Source: Clostridiales bacterium (GTDB lineage: Bacteria > Bacillota > Clostridia > Lachnospirales > Lachnospiraceae). Taken from it: 64,000 bases of DNA. Shown here one piece after another: positions 33,978-41,490 of this stretch (position 1 is the stretch's first letter; each line of letters begins with the position of its first letter). The notes under the pieces are model-generated. The model saw only the letters and a program-made list of their open reading frames with translations, did no database searches and had not been told where the DNA came from. The translations under genes and the position numbers were made by a program. The stretch is from the NCBI GenBank assembly GCA_021202925.1, contig JAJQCD010000013.1:23654-87653 (forward strand), written 5' to 3'.

Positions 33978-35048
33978 ATGCTCACTTATCTGAGCGGAGA
34001 AGAGAAACTGGAGACGAGAGAACTCTGGGAACAGATTTTTGACGAGGATTCTGCGTCGTTTCTGGACTATTATTACAGCGAGAAGATTCGGGACAACCGG
34101 ATCCTGGCGATCCGGGAAGATGGAGCGATTCAGTCCATGGTGCAGATGAATCCCTATGTGATTTGTGCGCGTGGACGGCGGTGGCGCGTGGATTATATCG
34201 TCGGCGTGGCAACCCGGGAGGAAAAACGGCATCACGGGTATATGAGACAGCTTCTGCTGGCCATGATGGCGGATATGCGTGCGGAGGAGGCGCCATTCTG
34301 TTTTCTGATGCCTGCGGATGAGGCAATCTACCGCCCGTTTGGATTTACCTGGATCTTCCGGCAGCCGCAATGGAAACGGAAGGAAGGAAACGGGATATGC
34401 GCCGTTCCCTTTACCGGTATGGGAAAACCGGGAACGTGGGCCGGACATGCGCGTTACAAGGCGGAGATGGCTGAGTGGATGAATCGCTGGCTGGCCGCAC
34501 GGTACCAGCTCTATGCGGTTCGGGACGAGGTCTATCTGCGGCGGCTGATGAAAGAGATCGCCAGCGAGAATGGGCAGGTTGAACTGTTGTATCGTGCCGA
34601 TACGATGATCGGAATGCAAAGCGAATGGGGATGGAACAGGAGGGAACAGCGGTTTCTCTATTGCGACAGTAGTTACGTGGAGGAGGCTGCTGAGCCCAAA
34701 CCGGCGATTATGGCAAGAGTGATAACGCCAGAGGTATTTGTCCGTGTGATTCGGCTGAAATCTACGGTTTTGGAGCAGGAGAGGCAGATCCGGCTCGCGC
34801 TTGAGGATCCTCTGATTCCTGAGAACGAAGGATTGTGGAACTGGCACCTGAACCGACAGACGTCGTGGCTGGAGCCGGTGAATGAGACAGAACGGATCCG
34901 GGAGTCGGCTGCCTGCGAAGAGGATCTGCGGCTGACGGTCACGGAACTGACGGAATGGCTGTTTGGCTACGCGGTTCCAAAGGCAGCGGAGCCGTTTGCG
35001 GATGTCGTGGAGCCATTGAACGGTGTATTTCTGGATGAAGTCGTATAA
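33978..35048 (+). CDS. GNAT N-acetyltransferase with Eis-like architecture
   Basis: A 356-residue protein with an N-terminal GNAT domain (YIVGVATREEKRHHGYMRQLLLAMM, the acetyl-CoA pyrophosphate loop; MPADEAIYRPFGF) and a second domain with an SCP2-like C-terminus (LRLTVTELTEWLFGYAVP), as in Eis/Acetyltransf_9 proteins. It would acetylate amines of unknown substrates. GAAGGTGAG fits the ATG at 33978; a GTG at 33969 is also possible. It is the last gene of the operon, 27 bases after the transferase-like gene. Confidence 0.85.
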   Translation: MLTYLSGEEKLETRELWEQIFDEDSASFLDYYYSEKIRDNRILAIREDGAIQSMVQMNPYVICARGRRWRVDYIVGVATREEKRHHGYMRQLLLAMMADMRAEEAPFCFLMPADEAIYRPFGFTWIFRQPQWKRKEGNGICAVPFTGMGKPGTWAGHARYKAEMAEWMNRWLAARYQLYAVRDEVYLRRLMKEIASENGQVELLYRADTMIGMQSEWGWNRREQRFLYCDSSYVEEAAEPKPAIMARVITPEVFVRVIRLKSTVLEQERQIRLALEDPLIPENEGLWNWHLNRQTSWLEPVNETERIRESAACEEDLRLTVTELTEWLFGYAVPKAAEPFADVVEPLNGVFLDEVV

Positions 35049-35077
35049 GATGGATCGTGCAGATATGTTCTGTGCAG

Positions 35078-35113
35078 AAGGGGGAGCAGAATCTGGTTGC
35101 GTCCCCCCCTTTT
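35078..35113. terminator. Terminator between convergent GNAT and PfkB-kinase genes
   Basis: AAGGGGG (35078-35084) pairs with CCCCCCTT followed by further T residues (35103-35113), with an 18-base loop. The stem is short but GC-rich. Confidence 0.6.
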
Positions 35114-35164
35114 AAAATCTGCTGGTTTGCTGCGCGCCCTTATGAGACCGAGGCAGGGCGTCGT

Positions 35165-36067
35165 CTATCTGGAGGCCAGGAAATCAAGGACCTCCTGATA
35201 AGAAGGAATCGACGGGGCGGCGCCCTGGCGGGAGACAGCAATCGCTGACGCCGCGGAACTTTCCTTCAGGGCGGTGTCGATATCGGAACCCCTGCACAGT
35301 GCGCTGAGAAAATAGCCGCAGAAGGTATCTCCGGCAGCGGTCGTATCCACGGTTTCGACCCGGAAGATCGGGTGGCTGTGCCGGTCGCGGTCTTTCTCGA
35401 ACAGGACGCCGTGATGCCCGAGTGTCATGAGGATCGCGGCCTGGGGATATTTCTGCGTCAGTGCCGACAGCGTGTCCTCGTAAGTGTCAGTCGCGGAGAC
35501 TCCGGCGAGCTGTGCGGCTTCAATCTCATTAACAATGAAGTAATCTACACAATGAAGTGGCAGCTTCTCCAGATCAGACGGCATCGGAGAGGGATTGAAG
35601 GCGACGCTCAGCCCCTTCTGGTGTGCCTTGGCGATAATGGAACCGATGAGATTGGTTTCATTCTGGAGCAGGACAATGTCTTCATCGGGAGAACCCAGAT
35701 CCAGAACAGAGTCGATATATTCTTCTGTCAGCATCTGGTTTGTGCCGCCGTATACGATGATGCGGTTTTGTCCGGAGGCATTTACCTCGATGATGGCATG
35801 TCCGCTGGGAGCATCGAGAATCTGAATTCTCGAGGTGTCTGCGCCGGAAGCCTTCAGCAGTTCCAGCAGAAATCCTCCGTCTTCGCCGATGGAGCCGGCA
35901 TGGATCACTTTCGAACCGGCGCGGGCGATGGAAATGGACTGATTCAGCCCTTTCCCTCCCGCGAAGGTCTGAAAACTGCTGGCGAAGATGGTCTGGCCGG
36001 GATTGACGAAATCCTGGACCTGATAGGTTTTGTCGATATTCAGGGAACCAAAGTTGATGATCTTCAT
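35165..36067 (-). CDS. PfkB-family sugar kinase, ribokinase-like
   Basis: With the start at ATG 36067 behind AGAAAGGAAA the product is 300 residues. It has the ribokinase N-terminal pattern NFGSLNIDKTYQV and FAGGKGLNQSISIARAG, an NPSP substrate loop and the C-terminal VDTTAAGDTFCGYF containing the catalytic Asp. It phosphorylates a sugar such as ribose. No ribose transporter is adjacent, so the in vivo sugar is open. It is divergent from the sirtuin gene, with operator-like inverted repeats in the shared upstream region. Confidence 0.88.
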   Translation of the reverse strand: MKIINFGSLNIDKTYQVQDFVNPGQTIFASSFQTFAGGKGLNQSISIARAGSKVIHAGSIGEDGGFLLELLKASGADTSRIQILDAPSGHAIIEVNASGQNRIIVYGGTNQMLTEEYIDSVLDLGSPDEDIVLLQNETNLIGSIIAKAHQKGLSVAFNPSPMPSDLEKLPLHCVDYFIVNEIEAAQLAGVSATDTYEDTLSALTQKYPQAAILMTLGHHGVLFEKDRDRHSHPIFRVETVDTTAAGDTFCGYFLSALCRGSDIDTALKESSAASAIAVSRQGAAPSIPSYQEVLDFLASR

Positions 36068-36118
36068 AAATATTTCCTTTCTGCGCAGCGCACAATGAGA
36101 TAACATGATATGGAATGA

Positions 36119-36197
36119 AAGTAACATGTTTCATGAAAGAAGTCAATTTGTTTTTTTATGTTACTGTTCGCGGCTGTGAATAGTAACGTTTTCACAG
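36119..36197 (-). promoter_or_regulatory. Promoter and operator-like repeats of the sugar kinase gene
   Basis: On the minus strand TTGACT (36146-36141) and TTACTT (36124-36119) are 16 bases apart. Upstream are two overlapping inverted repeats: CTGTGAA (36174-36180)/TTCACAG (36191-36197) with a 10-base spacer, and GTTACTGTTC (36160-36169)/GAATAGTAAC (36178-36187) with one mismatch. A perfect TTGACA on the plus strand near 36217 may belong to the sirtuin gene, but no good -10 follows. Confidence 0.55.
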
Positions 36198-36367
36198 GAA
36201 GCGGAATTCGTAAACAATTGACATTTTTTATGATGTATGTTAGCTTTGTATATAGAAAATTACCAGTGTTGCAAGAGCGGGAGACGTCTTCTCCTGGACG
36301 GAATGTGTCTGTCAGGATCGCATTCGAAACGTCATGGAGGATGGATTGAATCAGGGAAGAAGGATGA

Positions 36368-37093
36368 ATGATGACAAAGGAACTGGAGCAGTTGAAGCAG
36401 TGGATTGAGGAGAGCGACAACATTGTATTTTTTGGCGGGGCAGGCGTCTCGACGGAGAGCGGTATCCCGGATTTTAGAAGCGTGGACGGACTGTATAATC
36501 AGCAGTACAAGTATCCGCCGGAGACGATTATCAGCCACAGTTTTTATGTGAGAAATCCGGAGGAATTTTATCGGTTTTACAGGAATAAGATGCTGTTTCC
36601 GGATGCGAAGCCGAATGCGGCGCATCTGGCGCTGGCGAAGCTGGAGGAACAGGGAAAGCTGAAGGCGGTTTTGACCCAGAATATCGATGGCCTGCATCAG
36701 GATGCGGGGAGCCGTGAGGTGCTGGAACTGCACGGTTCGGTGCGGCGGAATTACTGTACCCGTTGCGGGAAGTTTTATGGCCTTTCGTATATCGTAAACG
36801 CGGACGGAGTGCCGAAGTGCGAGTGCGGCGGCACGATCAAGCCGGACGTGGTTCTGTACGAGGAGGGGCTGGATCAGCGGACGATGCAGAAAGCAGTGAA
36901 CTATATTCGCCACGCGGATATTCTGATCATTGGCGGCACTTCGCTGACGGTGTATCCGGCAGCGGGCCTGATTGATTATTACCGGGGGCATAAGCTGGTT
37001 CTGATCAACAAGTCGGTGACGCCCATGGACGGGCGGGCGGATCTGGTCATTTCCGGGAAGATCGGAGAGGTCTTCGCCGAGATGATGCAGTAG
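36368..37093 (+). CDS. cobB: NAD-dependent protein deacylase (sirtuin)
   Basis: A 241-residue Sir2 protein: GAGVSTESGIPDFRS binds NAD, QNIDGLHQDAG and ELHGS carry the catalytic His, and the zinc site is CTRCGKFYG ... CECGG. TSLTV and LINK follow as usual. It removes acyl groups from protein lysines, producing O-acyl-ADP-ribose. Two consecutive ATGs (36368, 36371) follow GGGAAGAAGG. The small DUF951 gene begins 11 bases after its stop. Confidence 0.94.
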   Translation: MMTKELEQLKQWIEESDNIVFFGGAGVSTESGIPDFRSVDGLYNQQYKYPPETIISHSFYVRNPEEFYRFYRNKMLFPDAKPNAAHLALAKLEEQGKLKAVLTQNIDGLHQDAGSREVLELHGSVRRNYCTRCGKFYGLSYIVNADGVPKCECGGTIKPDVVLYEEGLDQRTMQKAVNYIRHADILIIGGTSLTVYPAAGLIDYYRGHKLVLINKSVTPMDGRADLVISGKIGEVFAEMMQ

Positions 37094-37104
37094 AGGTCGC
37101 CGGG

Positions 37105-37299
37105 ATGGAACAGAAGTGGCAGTTTGCAGTCGGAGACATCGTGAAGTTAAAAAAGCCGCATCCGTGCGGCAGCCGGGAGTGGGAGATCCTACGCGTGGGC
37201 GCGGATTTCCGGCTGCGGTGTATGGGGTGCGACCATCAGGTGATGATGGGGCAGAGACTGGTTGAGAAGAACACCCGCGGACTAACGAAGAAAGAGTAA
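37105..37299 (+). CDS. DUF951 family protein
   Basis: A 64-residue protein with the DUF951 pattern: FAVGDIVKLKKPHPCGSREWEILRVGADFRLRCMGCDHQVMM. It likely binds a metal through its cysteines and has an SH3-like fold. The function is unknown, but it is widely conserved in Firmicutes. It is translated with the sirtuin gene. Confidence 0.88.
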   Translation: MEQKWQFAVGDIVKLKKPHPCGSREWEILRVGADFRLRCMGCDHQVMMGQRLVEKNTRGLTKKE

Positions 37300-37307
37300 A
37301 AAATTGC

Positions 37308-37405
37308 TTGCAATTCCATGTTCTTTCTGCTAAAATATTATACCGTGACACAAACAATCCTTGCTCTTGGGAAGGAACCCGGGGGCCAGAGACCACAAGG
37401 AGGTA
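37308..37405 (+). promoter_or_regulatory. Promoter and leader of the rpsF-ssb-rpsR operon
   Basis: TTGCAA (37308-37313) and TAAAAT (37331-37336) are 17 bases apart. The leader of about 70 bases contains a CCCGGGGGCC stretch before the perfect AAGGAGGT at 37398. In several bacteria the S6:S18 complex binds this leader to regulate the operon; I cannot confirm that motif by eye. Confidence 0.6.
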
Positions 37406-37411
37406 GAGCAG

Positions 37412-37702
37412 ATGAACAAGTATGAATTAGCAGTTGTTCTGAACGCAAAACTCGAAGATGAAGAGAGAGCAGCGGCGCTGGAGAAGGTACAGGGATATAT
37501 TACCCGGTACAATGGCACCGTAACGAACGTCGATGACTGGGGCAAGAAGAGACTTGCGTATGAGATCCAGCATATGAAGGACGGTTTCTATTACTTCATC
37601 AAGTTCGAGTCTGAGAACGCAGACTGTCCGAACGAAGTGGAATCCCACATTCGTATCATGGAGCCTGTGATCCGGTATCTTTGCGTGAAGGACGAGCAGT
37701 GA
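37412..37702 (+). CDS. rpsF: 30S ribosomal protein S6
   Basis: The 96-residue protein has the S6 sequence: NKYELAVVLNAKLEDEE, VDDWGKKRLAYEIQHMKDGFYYFIKFES and IRIMEPVIRYL. It binds S18 and 16S rRNA in the platform of the small subunit. ATG 37412 is chosen from the AAGGAGGT ribosome binding site. First gene of the conserved rpsF-ssb-rpsR operon. Confidence 0.97.
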   Translation: MNKYELAVVLNAKLEDEERAAALEKVQGYITRYNGTVTNVDDWGKKRLAYEIQHMKDGFYYFIKFESENADCPNEVESHIRIMEPVIRYLCVKDEQ

Positions 37703-37726
37703 CAGATAATAAGGAAGAGTGATGGT

Positions 37727-38203
37727 ATGAATAGAGTAATCCTTATGGGGAGACTGACCAGAGACCCGGAACTTCGGTATTCACAGACGGACAGTTCCAT
37801 GGCGATTGCCAGGTTTACGGTGGCAGTGGATCGGAGAGTCCGCAGGAACCAGGACAATCCGGATCAGCAGACGGCAGATTTTATCAGCTGCCGGGCATTC
37901 GGGAAGACTGCGGAGTTTGTTCAGAAGTATTTCAGCCAGGGGCGGCGGATCCTGCTGCAGGGACGGATTCAGACGGGCAGCTACACCAACAGAGAAGGCC
38001 AGAAGGTATATACGACAGATGTCATTGCGGATGATATTGAGTTCTGCGACAGCAGGAACGGGGAAGGCGGTACTTCAGGCGGCTACAATAACAATTATAA
38101 CAGTTATCAGCCGACTTCCAGACCGGCTCCTTCCAGCGCGATTGGCGATGGGTTTATGAATATTCCGGATGGCGTAGAAGACGAAGGATTGCCGTTTAAC
38201 TAG
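37727..38203 (+). CDS. ssb: Single-stranded DNA-binding protein
   Basis: A 158-residue SSB: OB fold starting MNRVILMGRLTRDPELRY, ARFTVAVDR, DFISCRAFGKTAEFVQKYF and GRIQTGSY, then a Gly/Asn/Ser-rich linker. The acidic tip, normally DDDIPF, is EDEGLPFN here, with an additional Asn after Phe. It protects single-stranded DNA and recruits repair and replication proteins. Gene order with rpsF and rpsR is the standard one. Confidence 0.96.
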   Translation: MNRVILMGRLTRDPELRYSQTDSSMAIARFTVAVDRRVRRNQDNPDQQTADFISCRAFGKTAEFVQKYFSQGRRILLQGRIQTGSYTNREGQKVYTTDVIADDIEFCDSRNGEGGTSGGYNNNYNSYQPTSRPAPSSAIGDGFMNIPDGVEDEGLPFN

Positions 38204-38315
38204 GTTCATACCGACCTGGTTTCATGACAGTGCATCGAGGGCGGCGACCGGTGTGGCCGCAGGTTCTGTGATGGCACGGTGAACATTGGATTTTATGTAG
38301 AAGGAGGCAGTACCA

Positions 38316-38582
38316 ATGGCATTCAATAAGACTGAGAAGCCAGATGGCGCCAAGGTAAGAAGAGGCGGCATCCGCAGAAGAAAGAAAGTCTGCGTGTTCT
38401 GTGGCGATAAGAACGGCGAGATTGATTACAAGGACGTCAACAAGCTGAAGAGATATGTATCCGAAAGAGGCAAGATTCTTCCGAGAAGAATCACCGGCAA
38501 CTGCGCGAAGCATCAGAGAGCGCTGACGGTTGCGATCAAGAGAGCGCGTCATATTGCTCTTATGCCTTACACAATGGAGTAA
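38316..38582 (+). CDS. rpsR: 30S ribosomal protein S18
   Basis: The 88-residue protein has the S18 core ([43 protein letters not shown]). It retains the CxxC and the later Cys of the zinc-binding form of S18, and no zinc-free paralogue is in view. It lies 112 bases after ssb, a gap with GC-rich hairpin potential, and is closed by the terminator at 38597. Confidence 0.97.
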   Translation: MAFNKTEKPDGAKVRRGGIRRRKKVCVFCGDKNGEIDYKDVNKLKRYVSERGKILPRRITGNCAKHQRALTVAIKRARHIALMPYTME

Positions 38583-38596
38583 GAAGCGATGAATTC

Positions 38597-38622
38597 CCGG
38601 GGCCGGTGGCCTCGGGTTTTTC
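38597..38622 (+). terminator. Intrinsic terminator of the rpsF operon
   Basis: CCCGGGGCC (38597-38605) pairs with GGCCTCGGG with one G-T pair across a 3-base loop, followed by TTTTT. Confidence 0.88.
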
Positions 38623-38679
38623 TGTTTCCGGAGACAGCGGGCAGAGGAACGGAAAGGAAAATGAGGCGGGGAGAACGGT

Positions 38680-40032
38680 ATGGCAGCGGTAAATATGACA
38701 GAGGGGAGTATTCCCCGGCATTTGATTAATTATTCGGTTCCTCTGATATTGGGGAACGTGTTTCAGCTTACTTATAACGCAGTGGATTCGATTATCGCGG
38801 GTCGTTTCATCGGTAAAGAGGCGCTGGCTGCAGAGGGGATGGCGAGTCCGGTGATGAATATCGTTATTCTTGGAATCTCCGGCATCTGTATGGGAGCGGG
38901 CGTGTTGATGAGCGAATTCTTTGGAGCGAAACAGTACGACCGGCTGAAACGGGAAATGTCGACAGCGGCATTGTTTGGTCTTTATTTTTCGCTGGCGGTG
39001 ATCGCGGTGGGGATTTTCTGTACGCCGGCTCTGCTGGCGGCGCTGCATGTGCCGGCGGAACTGATGGGTATGACGACGGTTTATCTGCGGATTATCTTCC
39101 TGGGTGCGCCGTTTACCTATTTTTACAACGCACTCTCATCGGCGCTGAAGAGCGTTGGTGACTCGAAAACGCCGTTAAAGTTTCTGATGTTTTCATCGGT
39201 ATTGAATGCGGTGCTGGATCTGATTTTTATCGGTTGTCTCGGGTTCGGGATTGTATGCTCGGCGGTTACGACCGTGGTAGCGGAAGCCATGTCGGCCGGT
39301 TTGTCGATCTGGTATGTCTATCGGAAGATTCCGCTTTTGCAGCTTCGACCAGGGGAGTTTCACATGGATAGCGGACTTCTGAAGACGACGCTGCGTTATG
39401 GGTCAGTGACTGCGCTGCAGCAGTCCTGCCAGCCGATTGGAAAGCTGCTGATTCAGGGGTGTGTGAATACGCTCGGCGTGGATGTGATCGCAGCTTTCAA
39501 CGCGGTGAACCGTGTGGATGGCTTCGCGTGTCTCCCGGAACAGAGCATTTCGCATGGGATTACAACGTTTGTCGCGCAGAACCGGGGTGCAAAGCAGACG
39601 AAGCGGATGCACGAGGGATTCCGGATCGGGCTGGTGCTGGAATTTGTTTACTGGATTCTGATCTGCGCGGCGGTGCTGCTTTTGCGCAGACCAATTGTCG
39701 GCCTGTTTGTGGCCGGGGAGGGCGCGGAGGCGATTGTTACGATTGGAAGTCAGTACCTGGGGACGATGGCGTTTTTCTACATTTATCCCGGATTCACCAA
39801 TGGATTCCAGGGATTTTACCGGGGCATGGGAATGATGAAGATGACGCTGCTGGGGACATTTATTCAGACGTCCATCCGTGTGATTTGTACCTGGATTCTC
39901 GCTCCCAAGGTCGGGATCTATGGGGTGGCCTTTGCCTGTGCTGTCGGGTGGAGTATGATGTTGCTGGTTGAGATTCCGTATTATTTTGTGAAATGCAGAA
40001 CAGCCGCAGCAGATACCGGGACCGGATGTTGA
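38680..40032 (+). CDS. MATE family efflux transporter
   Basis: A 450-residue protein with twelve hydrophobic segments in two halves and the MATE flavour NYSVPLILGNVFQLTYNAVDSIIAGRFIGKEALAAEGMASPVMNI near the N-terminus, and LPEQSISHGITTFVAQNRGAKQ in the second half. Such carriers export drugs or metabolites using a H+ or Na+ gradient; substrate unknown. The gene stands alone between two terminators. Confidence 0.93.
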   Translation: MAAVNMTEGSIPRHLINYSVPLILGNVFQLTYNAVDSIIAGRFIGKEALAAEGMASPVMNIVILGISGICMGAGVLMSEFFGAKQYDRLKREMSTAALFGLYFSLAVIAVGIFCTPALLAALHVPAELMGMTTVYLRIIFLGAPFTYFYNALSSALKSVGDSKTPLKFLMFSSVLNAVLDLIFIGCLGFGIVCSAVTTVVAEAMSAGLSIWYVYRKIPLLQLRPGEFHMDSGLLKTTLRYGSVTALQQSCQPIGKLLIQGCVNTLGVDVIAAFNAVNRVDGFACLPEQSISHGITTFVAQNRGAKQTKRMHEGFRIGLVLEFVYWILICAAVLLLRRPIVGLFVAGEGAEAIVTIGSQYLGTMAFFYIYPGFTNGFQGFYRGMGMMKMTLLGTFIQTSIRVICTWILAPKVGIYGVAFACAVGWSMMLLVEIPYYFVKCRTAAADTGTGC

Positions 40033-40073
40033 GGTTTGCGTAACGGGGCGCTGCCAGGCAGGCCGGAAAAGAG

Positions 40074-40114
40074 ACAGGGGAAGACAATGCCGGATAAGCG
40101 TCGTCTTCCCCTGT
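40074..40114. terminator. Hairpin terminator between MATE and DUF4317 genes
   Basis: A perfect 12-base-pair stem (40074-40085 with 40103-40114) between convergent genes, ending 4 bases before the DUF4317 stop codon. TTTGTT follows on the plus strand. Confidence 0.75.
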
Positions 40115-40117
40115 TTG

Positions 40118-41263
40118 TTATTCCTGCGTATCTGTGCCTGAGTCGGCATTGACCAGAATTCCGTTTACCTCGACGCCGCCTTCGATGGCAATCACAAGGC
40201 AACGCCGGCCGTCAATTTCTCTGGTCTCGATCAGGTCGGCACGGTCGGGGCTGACGCGGATGACGACGTCGGGGGTCTGCACTTCGAATGTGCGGGTATT
40301 GACAAGGTTCGAAGCATAGATGGTCGTGTGTGCCCCGGCGGTTTCGTCAAAATTCTGATCGAAGGTCTCCAGCTGCGCGTCCTCGACGCCGCTGCGGGAA
40401 AGCAGGGATTTGACCTGATATTTGTCGAGCATGAGCGGCTCCGGCGCGTCTTTTGCCTCTTCGATCATCTCATTCAGGTTCTCGTGAATGGTACGGATGG
40501 TCTCATAACTGCAGGCATCTCCCAGTGTCTCCGTGACGATCGACTGAAAGGATTCCTTCTGGGTTCCGGCCGGCAGCGGGACCGTGCATCCCAGAATCTG
40601 CTCGATGAAGACATCGTGAAGATCGTTGCCGTCCTTTGAATAATAGAGGGCCGCGTGGATGTCAGTGGAGCGGTCATTGAACGCGGGGAAGAGGAAACCC
40701 AGATCGGGCATCGCCACGACCCAGTCACGCACACGATTGGAGAAGGTGTTCTGCGTTTCGTTGTAGCTCAGTCCCAGTTTGGATAAGTCTACCGGGCAAA
40801 TGGTACACAGGATGTAACTGTAGACCTCCTCAGAGGCGTCTTCCATATCGAGCCCGTCTGAGGTGCGGCCGGGGATATCGTAGGCGTCATGGATCAGGAG
40901 AATCAGATAATTGCCCGCATAGTCGTAATGTTCAATGATGTGGTCATAGAAGGTGTCAAGCAGCGCGTCGTCCTCCAGTCTGGTGGCGTGCAGTTTCATC
41001 AGCAGATCATGCGGTGTTCCGTCACCCTCGGCGGCAAGCGGAAACTCCAGGTTCATCAGGTTCTTACCCAATGTTCCAGATAGATTTTTGCGGAGGATGT
41101 CGAAGTATTTGAACATATCTTCCTCCGGCAGGGACAGGAACGCTTCCCTGAATTCGGTTTTTTTATTCTTTTCGCCGTCCACATAGCAGCCGCAGATGCG
41201 TGTGATCGAGCAGCCCGAGGGGGTGAAACGGCGCTTGATTTCGGTAATTTCTTTTTTGGTCAT
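40118..41263 (-). CDS. DUF4317 family protein
   Basis: The 381-residue soluble protein begins MTKKEITEIKRRFTPSGCSITRICGCYVD and contains FKYFDILRKNLSGTLGKNLMNLEF and GFLFPAFNDRSTDIHAALYYSKD, which I recognise as DUF4317, common in Lachnospiraceae and neighbours. No catalytic motif is evident. A Cys-x-Cys type pair near the start may bind metal. Function unknown. It appears to be transcribed alone. Confidence 0.85.
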   Translation of the reverse strand: MTKKEITEIKRRFTPSGCSITRICGCYVDGEKNKKTEFREAFLSLPEEDMFKYFDILRKNLSGTLGKNLMNLEFPLAAEGDGTPHDLLMKLHATRLEDDALLDTFYDHIIEHYDYAGNYLILLIHDAYDIPGRTSDGLDMEDASEEVYSYILCTICPVDLSKLGLSYNETQNTFSNRVRDWVVAMPDLGFLFPAFNDRSTDIHAALYYSKDGNDLHDVFIEQILGCTVPLPAGTQKESFQSIVTETLGDACSYETIRTIHENLNEMIEEAKDAPEPLMLDKYQVKSLLSRSGVEDAQLETFDQNFDETAGAHTTIYASNLVNTRTFEVQTPDVVIRVSPDRADLIETREIDGRRCLVIAIEGGVEVNGILVNADSGTDTQE

Positions 41264-41393
41264 GATTTCTGTGCCTCCTGCTCTGAATTGCTGCGTTTAT
41301 TGTATATCAATCCGCCGGATTTTTCAATTTTAACCCGTGAGAATTTCAGCTTTCGATCAGGCAGACCAGAAGTGTTCACATTCTTTTTTGGGG

Positions 41394-41450
41394 AAAGTGT
41401 CAATACTTAATTCAAAATACCTTGTAAAAGTGTCAAAAAAGAAGTAAAAT
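41394..41450 (+). promoter_or_regulatory. Promoter of the DUF4143 ATPase gene with flanking direct repeats
   Basis: TTGTAA (41422-41427) and TAAAAT (41445-41450) are 17 bases apart. AAAGTGTCAA occurs twice, at 41394-41403 and 41427-41436, 33 bases apart and the second within the promoter spacer; they could be regulator half-sites. Confidence 0.6.
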
Positions 41451-41490
41451 TTCATTGGAAAACGCACAGAATGATATGGGAGGGCCATCT

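Noticed and set aside
37337..37405. S6:S18-binding leader motif before rpsF.
   Set aside because: A suitable C/G-rich element exists, but I could not fit the described bulge and loop with confidence, so it is noted only as a leader.
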